From positions 30,201-94,200 of IMG/VR virus record IMGVR_UViG_3300025704_002294: a DNA stretch of 64,000 bases. One strand, 5' to 3'. Under the pieces are notes generated by a model. That model had not been told where the DNA came from, made no database searches, and was given only the letters and a program-made list of their open reading frames with translations. Made by a program: the position numbers and the translations under genes. Shown piece after piece: positions 43,086 to 52,179 of the stretch (position 1 is its first letter; each line of letters begins with the position of its first letter). The DNA is from a virus.

Positions 43086-43343
43086 TTACTTTTTCTTTTT
43101 AAGATTGGCAACTTCTTTTTCAAGTTGTACTATGCGGTTGCCTAATAGGGGATATTGTGCTAACCATTTTTCTTCTCTACTTGCTATTTCTAAGTCGTAT
43201 CGCTTTGCTACCCATTCCATGGTGTTGTCCATTTTGATTTGGAACCATACGCCCATCTTTGTGTTTTTAAACCATTGATAAAAACTACTGCCTATAATAC
43301 TTGATAGTATTGCCTTAAGTGATAAGATTAATAACCAGTTCAT
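43086..43343 (-). CDS. 85-residue membrane-anchored coiled-coil protein
   Basis: An N-terminal hydrophobic segment (LLILSLKAILSSIIGSSF, residues 4-21) is followed by an amphipathic middle and a C-terminal coiled coil ending in four lysines. It overlaps the upstream gene by 1 nt, so it is coupled to that gene. A membrane accessory role is inferred. Confidence 0.55.
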   Translation of the reverse strand: MNWLLILSLKAILSSIIGSSFYQWFKNTKMGVWFQIKMDNTMEWVAKRYDLEIASREEKWLAQYPLLGNRIVQLEKEVANLKKKK

Positions 43344-44107
43344 TAACTAATTTCGTTCCTAGGATCAACCTTACCTACCGCGGCTGTATTGTTACGATGA
43401 TTTGCTCTAGTAATAGGACTGTTAATAGGATTCTTGCTTACTTTTGTATTAATAGGTGCTCTTCTTTTAAATGCTGGTTCATCATACTTACTGAAATCTT
43501 GTTTAGGCTTATTAAGTTCTTTTTCTGCTCTTGCTTTGTTTTGAGCATTTTGGAATTCAGTTTGATACTTAACTAAATTTTGATTAACTGCGTCATAAGT
43601 TTTGCTACCATGCATCTGCACCATATACTTTCTAAATTCTTCGTGATTAAATACTGTTCGTGCCGCATTTGCAAGATCTCTTTGTATTTGCATATCGGCT
43701 TTAGTAGATTGTCTAGCAGGTTTTTTAGTAGTTGCCATTTGGTCTTTATTCATATACATTCCGCCCATTTTGTCTGGTGCTTCGCCTACCATTTTACCAC
43801 GCATTTTATTAGGGGATTCATGTCCAGTAGTTGGTTTTACTTTCATAGTGTTTTTATCACTAGTCTTTGCATACTTCTTACTTGCATATTTTTCTTTTAA
43901 TTTGTTTAATATTGGATCGTTATTTTCCACTTCGTCTTCTCCTAACTTTGATAAGTCTATACTTAAAGGACCTTTTGGCTTTTTAAAATTTTTATGTTTT
44001 TTACCTGAGACAATTTTCTCAATCTTTTTTGCTTTTCTAACGCGAGGCATTTCGCCACCGTTATTATTGAGTCCTTGTAATCCGTTTAGTGCCTCATCTA
44101 TCTTCAT
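43343..44107 (-). CDS. Basic virion-type protein
   Basis: The start at 44107 (MKIDEAL) is set by a late octamer exactly 5 nt upstream; a longer frame to 44143 would remove the promoter. The 254-residue protein is very basic, with Lys-rich N-terminal third, a Met/Asn/Gly-rich centre and an Arg-rich tail. No enzymatic motif. It may contact DNA in the head. Confidence 0.6.
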   Translation of the reverse strand: MKIDEALNGLQGLNNNGGEMPRVRKAKKIEKIVSGKKHKNFKKPKGPLSIDLSKLGEDEVENNDPILNKLKEKYASKKYAKTSDKNTMKVKPTTGHESPNKMRGKMVGEAPDKMGGMYMNKDQMATTKKPARQSTKADMQIQRDLANAARTVFNHEEFRKYMVQMHGSKTYDAVNQNLVKYQTEFQNAQNKARAEKELNKPKQDFSKYDEPAFKRRAPINTKVSKNPINSPITRANHRNNTAAVGKVDPRNEIS

Positions 44108-44112
44108 ACATG

Positions 44113-44120
44113 TATTTATC
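44113..44120 (-). promoter_or_regulatory. T4-type late promoter (GATAAATA), 5 nt before start codon
   Basis: Octamer, CATGT spacer and the ATG at 44107. The same spacer occurs upstream of the gene at 22943. Confidence 0.7.
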
Positions 44121-44145
44121 TCAGAGATAGAAATTTTGGCCAAAA

Positions 44146-44171
44146 AAATCCCCCTAAAATAAGGGGGATTT
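44146..44171 (-). terminator. Intrinsic terminator, minus strand
   Basis: AAATCCCCC and GGGGGATTT form a 9-bp stem with an 8-nt loop; on the minus strand it is followed by a T run. It ends the tail operon 44188-47017. Confidence 0.92.
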
Positions 44172-44187
44172 GATTTCTATCTTTGGA

Positions 44188-45165
44188 TTATATTGAACCG
44201 TTATCTGTAACAAGTCCGTAATCTGTAGGTTGTATAGAACCTTCTGTTTCAATTTCCACGGAAACTCTGGCTGTACCTGCCGAAGCGGTACCTTGAGTTA
44301 CCTCTGCTACTAATTGCACCGTTGAACTGCTTGGCCATATGTAATGGAAGTCTGATCTATATTGTCCGGCTGATGTTAAATCAATATCACTTGCCTTAAA
44401 TAATAAATCTGTATCTGTGCTAGAACCAACAGTAATTGCTGTTGTGTTATTAGCATCAGTCCATGCCGCATCAACTTCGATTATAACTGCTGAGGCTCTG
44501 ACTGCATTATTGACTAGGAATATATTTGCAGTACCGCTATCGTATGAAACGTTAGCAGTTGCAAAAACCAAGCCATTTGCACTAGAACTAGCACCAACAC
44601 CTTTTGTACCAACGTATTGGTGAGCAACTAAAAATACATTGCTACTAATACCTGATGGTACATTATTTGGGAAGTGTAAAATACCTGCCGCATAATCGAA
44701 CACCCATTCTTCATTGGAACTTAACGCATTCATCTTACTTGAATCTGCTTTAGCATTTGATTCAGTTGTATAAACCTTAGCAAGATATGTACTACCAATC
44801 GAAGGTGGTATAAAGTCTCTTAGTCTATTAGCACTACCTGGAACAACGTTACCTGTCGGATCGGCCACTGCTATCCATGTCTTACCTCCTGAAACGGTTG
44901 GGTCAGCAACCATTTGAATTGGTTCAGCAACGTAATCGCCACTGGCCGAGTTCGCACCATAATATTTCACTGGTGTGTCTGCACTACTTGTAGGTGCTGT
45001 TGCAGGTATATCTGAGGATTTTTGCCAAACGTCTTGTGCAAGGGTTAAAGTTTCACTCTTGTAAATTTCGTTAGGTCCGTCTTTGCCATCAATGTTCGTT
45101 TCGGTTACACCGTATACGACCTTCTTCCAAAGGAAATCTAATTTATCGCTATCTGTAATTGCCAT
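44188..45165 (-). CDS. Tail/virion structural protein
   Basis: The 325-residue product opens with DSDKLDFLWKKVVYGVT, a pattern I associate with marine T4-like tail or fibre-attachment proteins. It then has beta-rich, Ala/Ser/Thr/Asn-rich segments and ends QPTDYGLVTDNGSI. A GGAGGAAT ribosome site lies before the start and the gene follows the large structural gene by 13 nt. It is followed by a strong terminator. Confidence 0.72.
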   Translation of the reverse strand: MAITDSDKLDFLWKKVVYGVTETNIDGKDGPNEIYKSETLTLAQDVWQKSSDIPATAPTSSADTPVKYYGANSASGDYVAEPIQMVADPTVSGGKTWIAVADPTGNVVPGSANRLRDFIPPSIGSTYLAKVYTTESNAKADSSKMNALSSNEEWVFDYAAGILHFPNNVPSGISSNVFLVAHQYVGTKGVGASSSANGLVFATANVSYDSGTANIFLVNNAVRASAVIIEVDAAWTDANNTTAITVGSSTDTDLLFKASDIDLTSAGQYRSDFHYIWPSSSTVQLVAEVTQGTASAGTARVSVEIETEGSIQPTDYGLVTDNGSI

Positions 45166-45178
45166 TATTCATTCCTCC

Positions 45179-47017
45179 TTAAGAAACACTAATTGCTGAT
45201 ATAGAGTCTGAACTACCTAGTTTGACTCTAATCAAAACAACGTTATTGGTGGCGTTTGTTGTGCTTTCTGTACCTAATGTAATCGAAACTGAGCCGGAAC
45301 TCCCACTTGCAATTGAACCATTACCACAGCCTGCGCCATTGCCTACCCCACCTGGGTTACCTGAGCCATCATATAATGTAAATGCATCATACCATGCTCC
45401 GCCAGTTGCGTTAGGTGATGTGCTATTGCTATCACTAACCCCTGGCAATCCTATATATAGTCCTGTATAAGAACCTGTTATGCTAATACTAAAAGTACTA
45501 ACGGCTGATTTGGCAAAATAGAATGTCATATACTGAGTAGCATCTTTGCCACTATAGTCTACAACATTTTCATTTGGCCAATAGCCTGATGTGTAATCAG
45601 TTTGATCAGAGGATAAAATACCTGCAACTACACCAGCCTCGTGAGCATAGCCACTTGCTGTTAAGTCTTGAGTACTGTCCCATGTTAAACTACTACTTGG
45701 AAGGTTGCCTGCGCCTAAAGGTGTATCACCTGTTGCACTTGAACCTAAGTCTACTCTATTACCGCCAGTTGCTCCTGATGGTATAGATATGTTTTGCTCA
45801 TCTACATCACTGCTTCGCGCCGTGCCTGCTTTGAGTAATATTGTACCTGATACAGACTGAGAGCCTGAACCATTTACGTTTGTACCTGTTACTGTTAATG
45901 TTCCTGACGTGTGTCTGTTAGAACCATTAACATTTACTGTTAAAGCACTCAAGGATTGAGCACTTGTTGTTTGTCTGGTAATCGGAGTTGATACGCCTAC
46001 GTCTGAATAAGAGTAAGACTGTGTACTGATTATGCTATCAGAGCCAGATACGGAAATAGGGTTACCATTTCTATATGTCTCTCCTGCCAAATTCGTCATT
46101 GTCAAATTGCCAATAGTTACAGCACCGCTTGAACCAAAATGTTCAATACCTGAACTGTATGCTGTTGTACCATTAGTGTCACCTGTTATAGTTCCTGACG
46201 CAACTGTTGGTGATCCTGTTAGATCATCTACTACAAAGTACACTTCATTAGTGTCACTTGTATCAGTTTTTGTCATTTGGATTCTATTCCACCCTGTACT
46301 TAGAGCCGATGCAATTCTAATTTGTGCATCACTTTCTGTATAAAATCCTGGGGTATCACTTGGTGAGTCTGCATATCCGCTAACGAGTAAATCAGTATAA
46401 GTACCATCTTTGTCTGTGCCGTCAAATGTAACACTACCTGAGGTAGAGCCATTGACTACAGCCGCTAACGTTCCTGAGTCTGATCTAAAGTTGTCTACTT
46501 GACTTGAATTTGGAGTTGTATCAGTAACACGAGTCACACTTGCACCTGCACTTGCTGGTAGTGTGCCTCCTGAGGTTCTATCTGGAACTGAGCCATCTGC
46601 TAGGTAAGGTGCACTTCCAACACTTGAAACTGTTAAAGTTTCACTGTTTGGAAAATCACCTGGTGCTGTTGGTACTAACAAGCCTAACGTTTCATTTAGT
46701 GTATCGATCGCACTTGAAATTTTAGTACTATCTGTTAGTGTTATTGCACCGCCGGCATAACTTCCGTCACCATAAGACGTAACGTCGCCCAAACTAATTT
46801 GGAATCCATCAGCACTACCAGATAGACCTGCGTCCATCTGTGCTTTTGTTACGAAATGACTTGAAGCAGTACCGTTTGCTCCTGCGATTGTGGCCAATGC
46901 ACCAGCGGTCGTTTTAAGGATGACGTTTCCGCCATCGCTCTCGATCGTGTTGCCTCTTTTGCCTAATTCTATATTGGCGCCTACACCTTTTAATCCATAA
47001 TTTTTAGTGTCTGCCAT
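45179..47017 (-). CDS. Large tail-fibre-like structural protein
   Basis: The 612-residue protein is almost wholly Ser, Thr, Gly, Asp and Asn with repeated beta-strand motifs (TSGTLTVTG, SGSVTF and similar), as in phage fibres or surface adhesins. The first 60 residues (YGLKGVGANIELGKRGNTI) likely attach to the virion. There is no catalytic motif. It is expressed from a late promoter about 62 nt upstream and is followed by a second tail protein. Confidence 0.72.
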   Translation of the reverse strand: MADTKNYGLKGVGANIELGKRGNTIESDGGNVILKTTAGALATIAGANGTASSHFVTKAQMDAGLSGSADGFQISLGDVTSYGDGSYAGGAITLTDSTKISSAIDTLNETLGLLVPTAPGDFPNSETLTVSSVGSAPYLADGSVPDRTSGGTLPASAGASVTRVTDTTPNSSQVDNFRSDSGTLAAVVNGSTSGSVTFDGTDKDGTYTDLLVSGYADSPSDTPGFYTESDAQIRIASALSTGWNRIQMTKTDTSDTNEVYFVVDDLTGSPTVASGTITGDTNGTTAYSSGIEHFGSSGAVTIGNLTMTNLAGETYRNGNPISVSGSDSIISTQSYSYSDVGVSTPITRQTTSAQSLSALTVNVNGSNRHTSGTLTVTGTNVNGSGSQSVSGTILLKAGTARSSDVDEQNISIPSGATGGNRVDLGSSATGDTPLGAGNLPSSSLTWDSTQDLTASGYAHEAGVVAGILSSDQTDYTSGYWPNENVVDYSGKDATQYMTFYFAKSAVSTFSISITGSYTGLYIGLPGVSDSNSTSPNATGGAWYDAFTLYDGSGNPGGVGNGAGCGNGSIASGSSGSVSITLGTESTTNATNNVVLIRVKLGSSDSISAISVS

Positions 47018-47078
47018 TATTTTTTCTCCACTTATATTTTTAACCGGTTATAGTATATGTGTGTATGTTTGATAAAAG

Positions 47079-47086
47079 TATTTATC
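47079..47086 (-). promoter_or_regulatory. T4-type late promoter (GATAAATA), minus strand
   Basis: It lies 61 nt upstream of the start at 47017, so this tail operon has a real leader, in which GTGGAGA serves as ribosome site. Confidence 0.6.
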
Positions 47087-47115
47087 GTAAATCAAAGAAT
47101 AGTGACAGGTTACTT

Positions 47116-47123
47116 ATTAAATA
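47116..47123 (+). promoter_or_regulatory. Late-promoter-like octamer (ATTAAATA), 5 nt before start codon
   Basis: One mismatch to NATAAATA, but with the same 5-nt spacing to the ATG at 47129 as in the other leaderless genes. It fixes the start of that gene. Confidence 0.5.
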
Positions 47124-47128
47124 CACAC

Positions 47129-48184
47129 ATGTCACTAATGTCATTACTACCTAGTACGCAAAAAAATAAGATTATGCAGTTCTATGATCGTATGAACCTA
47201 ATAGATGTGTATGACTTACCTATACCAAAGCCACTAAAGCAAGGTGAGAACTTTGAAGCAATAGACTTAGATAAAATTTTAGAGTATTGTGTCAGTAACT
47301 CAATTGACCCAAGCAGGGTGGTTTTAGCAGAGCCAACATTAAACGGAATTAAAAATACACCCTTTTTACATGTACATTATCCGTTGCACCTCATAACACA
47401 TTATATTATTCACGAAATTCCTGATACTACACCAACTAAACATTTTAATTTCTTAGCAGGTAATTTTCATTATGATAGATTTATGCTACTGCAAGGTTTG
47501 TTTGAAAAAGATTTATTAAAAGATACGCATTGGTCAGCATACAGAACAATTAATACTGATATGCATAAGCAACATCATTTTACAAACGAGTTTATGCAAT
47601 ACTGTAAATTACAAATACCACGCACAATGATACAACTTGATGTGCATAATTCTTACCCAGAAGAAATACCAGAATCTAGTAGGTTTACTGGCGGCTTTCA
47701 TTTAAATGATCGTAACAATCTGGACGGAATTATTTTTAAAGATAGTGCAGTCACAATTACTGTAGATTCAATGGCAAACACAGTACCTGGTGTTTACGAA
47801 AAAGACTGGCATGATGTAGAACAAAAGGTAGGTGCTACTATGTTCTATACTGCAAAAATAATCAAACCTATAAAACACAAAAGACCATTCATACACTTAA
47901 TAGGTAAAGGTAAAGGGGTAGATAAGTATCTCACAGACATGGGTTTTAAAACATTTAATAGCATGTGGAATGAAGATTACTATAATGCAAATACACCAAA
48001 AGAAAGAGTTGACCTAGCAGTTGAATTATGCTATAATTTATCTAAATTAGAAGTAACCGAGATACATGATAAAACTAAAGAAATTTGCGAACATAATTAC
48101 AATGTACTCACAAAAACGGATTGGGTAGAATGGTATCTGAATCAAATACAGACAACTTTACATATACGGCAGGCGACTACATAA
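47129..48184 (+). CDS. Glycosyltransferase-like protein (paralogous family member 2)
   Basis: The 351-residue product (start chosen by the octamer) carries the shared C-terminal block of the family at 11596, 53342 and 54717: TAKIIKPI, RPFIHLIGKG, then MGFKTFNSMWNEDY at about 270-310. The start-to-middle region is divergent. It overlaps the next gene by 55 nt. A glycosyltransferase role is inferred from the shared block and neighbours. Confidence 0.55.
   Translation: MSLMSLLPSTQKNKIMQFYDRMNLIDVYDLPIPKPLKQGENFEAIDLDKILEYCVSNSIDPSRVVLAEPTLNGIKNTPFLHVHYPLHLITHYIIHEIPDTTPTKHFNFLAGNFHYDRFMLLQGLFEKDLLKDTHWSAYRTINTDMHKQHHFTNEFMQYCKLQIPRTMIQLDVHNSYPEEIPESSRFTGGFHLNDRNNLDGIIFKDSAVTITVDSMANTVPGVYEKDWHDVEQKVGATMFYTAKIIKPIKHKRPFIHLIGKGKGVDKYLTDMGFKTFNSMWNEDYYNANTPKERVDLAVELCYNLSKLEVTEIHDKTKEICEHNYNVLTKTDWVEWYLNQIQTTLHIRQATT
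48009..48037 (+). promoter_or_regulatory. sigma70-like promoter (TTGACC-17-TATAAT)
   Basis: TTGACC at 48009-48014 and TATAAT at 48032-48037 are 17 bp apart inside the preceding gene, directed at the nucleotidyltransferase and UV-endonuclease genes. One mismatch to consensus. Confidence 0.5.
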
Positions 48185-48699
48185 AAACAGACATTGCTTG
48201 GAATCCGCCAGACGTCAAAACTTTTTGCGAATTTGCTGTAGAGCATTTAGTTAATGCTTTTCCAAATCATGATATCTTTATGCACGGTGCATTTCCGCAT
48301 TTGCCTACATGGGACATAGACATTGCAATAATAGGCAAGCCAACCGACGAAGCAGGTAAAACAATAATAGACTTGACAAACACCAGCCTAAACCAGTATA
48401 ATATGCTTGTGGATATATCATTATACGAAACACCTGCATTATTCGAAGGTGTACATACATACAATCAAACAGGTGATGTCAGCAAGTTAGGCAGAACAGA
48501 TATGTACAAACCTTATTATGAAGTATACAAAAACGGAGAACCATTGCATTATCTAGAACGTAAAGTTGAAAAAATTTCAGAACATTTGTACAAACACTAC
48601 ACTTCACTAGAAGCACCACAACCTAAATTCAATAAAGAAAGAAAACACATATATGAAGCAAAACATATATCAACATTCCTAAAGGTGTATAATGTTTAA
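48130..48699 (+). CDS. Nucleotidyltransferase-fold protein
   Basis: The start at ATG 48130 gives 189 residues. HGAFPHLPTWDIDIAIIGKP near 57-76 and MLVDISLYE near 98 resemble the G-x-D-x-D and third Asp of the DNA-polymerase-beta-like nucleotidyltransferase fold. Such proteins transfer nucleotides to sugars, proteins or RNA. It overlaps UvsE by 8 nt. Confidence 0.5.
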   Translation: MVSESNTDNFTYTAGDYIKTDIAWNPPDVKTFCEFAVEHLVNAFPNHDIFMHGAFPHLPTWDIDIAIIGKPTDEAGKTIIDLTNTSLNQYNMLVDISLYETPALFEGVHTYNQTGDVSKLGRTDMYKPYYEVYKNGEPLHYLERKVEKISEHLYKHYTSLEAPQPKFNKERKHIYEAKHISTFLKVYNV

Positions 48700-49771
48700 C
48701 AACTCAGTTAAAAGAATTGGTTTTTGTTGTAAATACTTAGACAGCGATCAAACACAGAAACCTAAAGTATTAAAAGAAATACAACAACAATACACCGAGA
48801 AAGGCACAACTGTTGCATGGTGCAATAGACAAGAAAAAAGTGTTGCTGAACAAAAACTATTAGACATAGTTGAACACAACATGCAAAGTGCCTACAACCT
48901 CGTTGATTACGCCAGCAGTTTACCTGCAGGCAGGAGAATGGTTAGACTGGGCAGTAACCAAATACCAATGGCAACTGAACCCAGTTGGAGATATGTTTTC
49001 GAAGATAAAACAGTTCGTAAGGAACTTGCCCGTGGATTTGGAAGAATTGGTGATCATGCTCGTGAGCGTGATGTTCGGATTAGTTTTCATCCTGGTCAGT
49101 TTTGTGTCCTTGCTTCGGACAATGATGACGTCGTAGAACGTAGCATTGACGAATTCGAGTATCATGCTGATATGGCCAGATGGATGGGTTACGGCAAAGA
49201 GTTTATGGATATGAAACTAAATGTACACATATCAGGTAGACGTGGATATCAGGGTATCATAGATGTATTGCCTAGGCTTTCCCCTGAGGCTAGGAACACT
49301 ATTGCTATTGAGAATGACGAAATGTGTCATGGCTTAGACGCAAGTCTTATGCTGAAAGATCATGTTGCACTAGTGCTAGACATACATCATCATTGGATTA
49401 GAGATGAAGAATATATACAAGCAGATGATGACCGTGTTAAAATGGTCATTGACAGTTGGCGTGGTGTTAGGCCTACTATACATTATAGTTATAGCAGGGA
49501 TGAATGGCTCAATCAGTCAAGTAGAATTGATGAGTCGAACAGGCACACTACCTTACACTCCATACCCGATCTATTAGAGACAGGCGGCAAGAAACAAAAA
49601 CTAAGAGCACATTCTGACTACTATCCTAATCAAGATGCAAATGACTGGGCATTAACGTTTTTAGATGAGTTCGATATACAATGCGAGGCAAAGGCTAAGA
49701 ATCTAGCAAGTGAGCAACTATACAATAGAGCAGTTGAAACTAAAAAAGTAAATGAGGTGGATGTATTCTGA
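48692..49771 (+). CDS. uvsE: UV damage endonuclease (UvdE/UvsE)
   Basis: The 359-residue protein matches UvsE: RIGFCCKYLDSDQ at the N-terminus, RRMVRLGSNQIPM near 82, RISFHPGQFCVLAS near 130, NVHISGRRG near 177, TIAIENDEMCHGLD near 203, and ALVLDIHHHWI near 225. Metal-binding His/Asp/Glu of the TIM barrel are present. It nicks 5' to UV photoproducts and starts repair. This is a distinct repair route from T4 DenV and is common in marine phages. Confidence 0.93.
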   Translation: MFNNSVKRIGFCCKYLDSDQTQKPKVLKEIQQQYTEKGTTVAWCNRQEKSVAEQKLLDIVEHNMQSAYNLVDYASSLPAGRRMVRLGSNQIPMATEPSWRYVFEDKTVRKELARGFGRIGDHARERDVRISFHPGQFCVLASDNDDVVERSIDEFEYHADMARWMGYGKEFMDMKLNVHISGRRGYQGIIDVLPRLSPEARNTIAIENDEMCHGLDASLMLKDHVALVLDIHHHWIRDEEYIQADDDRVKMVIDSWRGVRPTIHYSYSRDEWLNQSSRIDESNRHTTLHSIPDLLETGGKKQKLRAHSDYYPNQDANDWALTFLDEFDIQCEAKAKNLASEQLYNRAVETKKVNEVDVF

Positions 49772-49815
49772 TATCGTGTATCTTAGAGTTTCATCAGAGG
49801 GACTCAAATTGTTAA

Positions 49816-49841
49816 AGGTTGTGAGAATTTTATCACAACCT
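49816..49841 (+). terminator. Terminator-like hairpin
   Basis: AGGTTGTGA pairs with TCACAACCT over an 8-nt loop, 45 nt after the uvsE stop. The tail is AT-rich but not a clean T run, so efficiency is uncertain. Confidence 0.6.
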
Positions 49842-49930
49842 CATTTACATAATATATTTACAGGATCTGCCTTAAACCGTTTCATAATAGGTAAAAAACA
49901 GTTAAATATGAGCAAGAATAGGAAAAAACC

Positions 49931-50758
49931 ATGTCAAACATAGTCTCAATGGCCCTTTGCCGTATTAAGAACAACGATAAATTAGAATATAATACAGACC
50001 AGGGTGCGGATAATACATTTAAACTGTATTCTAGTATGAGCGAAATAGTATGCGAAAGTGTTGATACATTTCTAGAAGGCGACTGGGATTTTGAAATCAT
50101 TGAAAATGAAGTAGACAGTTACCAGGAAGTTTTTGATAAAAACTTTGGCGAAGTTTATGAAATGTGGGATGGTGGCAAAAACAATATACTGTTTTTAGAC
50201 TTAGATACAATTATGCTAAAGCCAGTAAATGTGTTTGATCAACTGGAACACTTTCAAATGTTTAATTACACAGATCCTAAAACATTAGGCGGCAAAGATG
50301 CAAACAACAAATATGGATTACAACATCAACATTACTTTAATGCAGGTGTACGATACTATCCTAAAACAATGTCACAGGAAGTTTGGGACTTAGGTTGGAA
50401 GTATGCTAACGATTGGGACTACAACATTTGGGGAACAGAACAAATTATATTTAATGAAATGATGTACAGCGAAAACAAAGATGTTAACCAATGGCATAAC
50501 CCAACAATGAATTTTCAAATGATGAATGCTGTACCACAAGCAATATCTAATCCACATTACATAGCACAAATAGAAGCATGGAATGGAGCAAACATAGACG
50601 ATGCAAAAATTATGCATCTGCATGGAACAAGAGGCGCCGACAAAACTGTCATGACACAATGGCAATTGTGGAAACAAGTAACAGGGGACGAGTTTGAATT
50701 TGAACACATAAATATTGTTCAAGATAACGGCATGGCCGTAGAAGTAGAATACAAATAA
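49931..50758 (+). CDS. GT-A (GT8-like) glycosyltransferase-like protein
   Basis: The 275-residue protein has NNILFLDLDTIMLKP near residue 76-90, with the D-x-D sugar-nucleotide metal site, and HYFNAGVRYYPK near 135 and WGTEQIIFNEMMY near 165. These suit GT8/GT32-type glycosyltransferases. A GGAAAAAA ribosome site precedes the ATG. It overlaps the next small gene by 1 nt. Confidence 0.72.
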   Translation: MSNIVSMALCRIKNNDKLEYNTDQGADNTFKLYSSMSEIVCESVDTFLEGDWDFEIIENEVDSYQEVFDKNFGEVYEMWDGGKNNILFLDLDTIMLKPVNVFDQLEHFQMFNYTDPKTLGGKDANNKYGLQHQHYFNAGVRYYPKTMSQEVWDLGWKYANDWDYNIWGTEQIIFNEMMYSENKDVNQWHNPTMNFQMMNAVPQAISNPHYIAQIEAWNGANIDDAKIMHLHGTRGADKTVMTQWQLWKQVTGDEFEFEHINIVQDNGMAVEVEYK

Positions 50759-50922
50759 TGGACGGAGTAATATTAGCGGCAGGTATGATAGCAAGTTTGA
50801 TTGCTATTGTGAGTTTACTGCTGAGTGAAGGTGGCGGTACCAAAGGCATCACAAATGAATATGTTACTAAGTCAGGTGTTAAGCACACAGCAAAGAAGAG
50901 TAGAGAGCAACACATAGTATGA
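50758..50922 (+). CDS. 54-residue single-span membrane protein
   Basis: One N-terminal hydrophobic span (VILAAGMIASLIAIVSLLL, residues 4-22) is followed by a basic tail (KHTAKKSREQH). It overlaps the genes on both sides by a few nucleotides. Function unknown. Confidence 0.55.
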   Translation: MDGVILAAGMIASLIAIVSLLLSEGGGTKGITNEYVTKSGVKHTAKKSREQHIV

Positions 50923-51107
50923 AAATTATCAGAGCAACAATCACAGTAGAAGTTCCTTACAGCAATGAACTACTAAACGATGGAACTAAGTTAGATAAAG
51001 AACTTAGAAAAGTTATTAACAATGCTAAATTTATTCCTTGCAAGATTACAGCAGGTGAGTTAGATTACAGTAAACAACCAGTAGTCAGAGATGAAATTAA
51101 ATTATAA
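50919..51107 (+). CDS. 62-residue small phage protein
   Basis: A mixed alpha/beta small protein: IIRATITVEVPYS strand-like opening and a central helix (TKLDKELRKVINNAKF). No motif recognised. Overlaps the genes before and after it, so it is likely coupled in translation. Confidence 0.55.
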   Translation: MKIIRATITVEVPYSNELLNDGTKLDKELRKVINNAKFIPCKITAGELDYSKQPVVRDEIKL

Positions 51108-51537
51108 AGATTGCGGAAAGATAGGATTTACTTGTTCTACTTTTGACTTGCTACATGCAGGACATATCACAATGCTAGAAGAAGCAAAACATCACTGTGA
51201 TTATTTAATTGTAGGATTACAAAACGATCCAACAGAAGACAGACCAGAAAAAAATAAACCTGTACAAACAATAGTCGAAAGACAAATACAACTAGCGGCA
51301 GTTAAGTATGTAGATGAAATAGTTATTTACAACACCGAGCAAGACTTACTAGACTTACTTCTTACATTACCAATAGATGTTAGAGTACTAGGTGACGAAT
51401 ATAAAAACAAAGACTTTACAGGCAAAGATATTGCTAAACAACGTGGCAGTAAGATAGTGTATAACGGCAGAGATCACAGTTTTAGCAGTACGTCTTTACG
51501 CAAAAGAGTGCATAGAGCAGAAGACACTAAAGTATAA
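51091..51537 (+). CDS. Cytidylyltransferase (glycerol-3-phosphate/RfaE-like)
   Basis: The 148-residue protein has FTCSTFDLLHAGHITML with the HxGH motif (His22-His25) and the conserved SSTSLRKRV near the C-terminus (the ISSTxxR-type nucleotide-binding element). It activates a phosphorylated sugar or alcohol as a CDP derivative, probably for envelope or glycan synthesis. Confidence 0.87.
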   Translation: MKLNYKDCGKIGFTCSTFDLLHAGHITMLEEAKHHCDYLIVGLQNDPTEDRPEKNKPVQTIVERQIQLAAVKYVDEIVIYNTEQDLLDLLLTLPIDVRVLGDEYKNKDFTGKDIAKQRGSKIVYNGRDHSFSSTSLRKRVHRAEDTKV

Positions 51538-51540
51538 ATA
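51533..51540 (+). promoter_or_regulatory. T4 late promoter, exact consensus TATAAATA
   Basis: Located over the stop of the preceding gene and adjacent to a perfect sigma70 promoter at 51542; together they would express the cell-wall hydrolase both early and late. Confidence 0.6.
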
Positions 51541-51541
51541 G

Positions 51542-51570
51542 TTGACACATTCACACAAATTTGTTATAAT
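51542..51570 (+). promoter_or_regulatory. Perfect sigma70 promoter TTGACA-17-TATAAT
   Basis: TTGACA 51542-51547 and TATAAT 51565-51570, 12 of 12 consensus bases, 17-bp spacer, 26 nt upstream of the hydrolase ATG. An AAGGGGCAAG ribosome site follows. Confidence 0.82.
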
Positions 51571-51596
51571 ATAGTTTATATAAAGGGGCAAGAGAT

Positions 51597-52139
51597 ATGA
51601 ACAAGTATAAGAAGTTGATGTTGATAGCAACATTTTTCTGTACATCAGTACAAGCATCAATGATAGGACCGTTAGATCTGCGTCAAGAAGCAGAATGCCT
51701 AGCATTGAATATCTATCACGAAGCAAGAAGCGAAAGAACCTCAGGAATGTGGGCAGTAGCAGATGTCACTATCAATAGAGTCAAAAGTGTGGCTTTTCCA
51801 AACACTATTTGTGAAGTAGTTAAACAAGGCCCTGTATATGAAAGTTGGAAAACTGCTAGGTTTGAAGACTTGCGTCAAGAAGAACGCATCTTCAATCCAG
51901 TAAAAGGTATGTGCCAGTTCAGTTGGTGGTGCGATGGTATCAGTGATGAACCTACCGAGCCAGACAGTTGGCAAAGAGCATTAGATGTTGCATATGGTGT
52001 AATCAATCATGATCTAGGTTTAGGATTAACAGATGGATCAGATCATTATCATGCAAACTTCATTGAGCCGTTTTGGGCACCTCATATGACACTCGTCACC
52101 ACAATTGGTAACCACAAATTTTATAAGTCTATTAGATAA
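51597..52139 (+). CDS. Cell wall hydrolase, SleB/CwlJ type, with signal peptide
   Basis: The 180-residue protein starts with a signal peptide (MNKYKKLMLIATFFCTSVQA, cut near residue 20) and then has the SleB pattern: CLALNIYHEARSE near 34, VADVTINRVKS near 54, ICEVVKQG near 71, MCQFSWWCDG near 100 and a C-terminal HKFYKS. It is a peptidoglycan hydrolase, most likely exported by Sec and acting in lysis or wall remodelling. A perfect sigma70 promoter is directly upstream. Confidence 0.9.
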   Translation: MNKYKKLMLIATFFCTSVQASMIGPLDLRQEAECLALNIYHEARSERTSGMWAVADVTINRVKSVAFPNTICEVVKQGPVYESWKTARFEDLRQEERIFNPVKGMCQFSWWCDGISDEPTEPDSWQRALDVAYGVINHDLGLGLTDGSDHYHANFIEPFWAPHMTLVTTIGNHKFYKSIR

Positions 52140-52142
52140 ATA
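52135..52142 (+). promoter_or_regulatory. T4-type late promoter (GATAAATA)
   Basis: It overlaps the preceding stop and is 37 nt before the ATG at 52180, leaving a leader with a GTAGGAG site. Confidence 0.55.
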
Positions 52143-52179
52143 CTCTTATAATCCCGTAGGTGGGAGTAGGAGTAAAACA

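Noticed and set aside
49752-49943. 63-codon frame after uvsE
   Set aside because: It lies over the uvsE end and a hairpin, has weak starts and no ribosome site; better read as leader of the gene at 49931.
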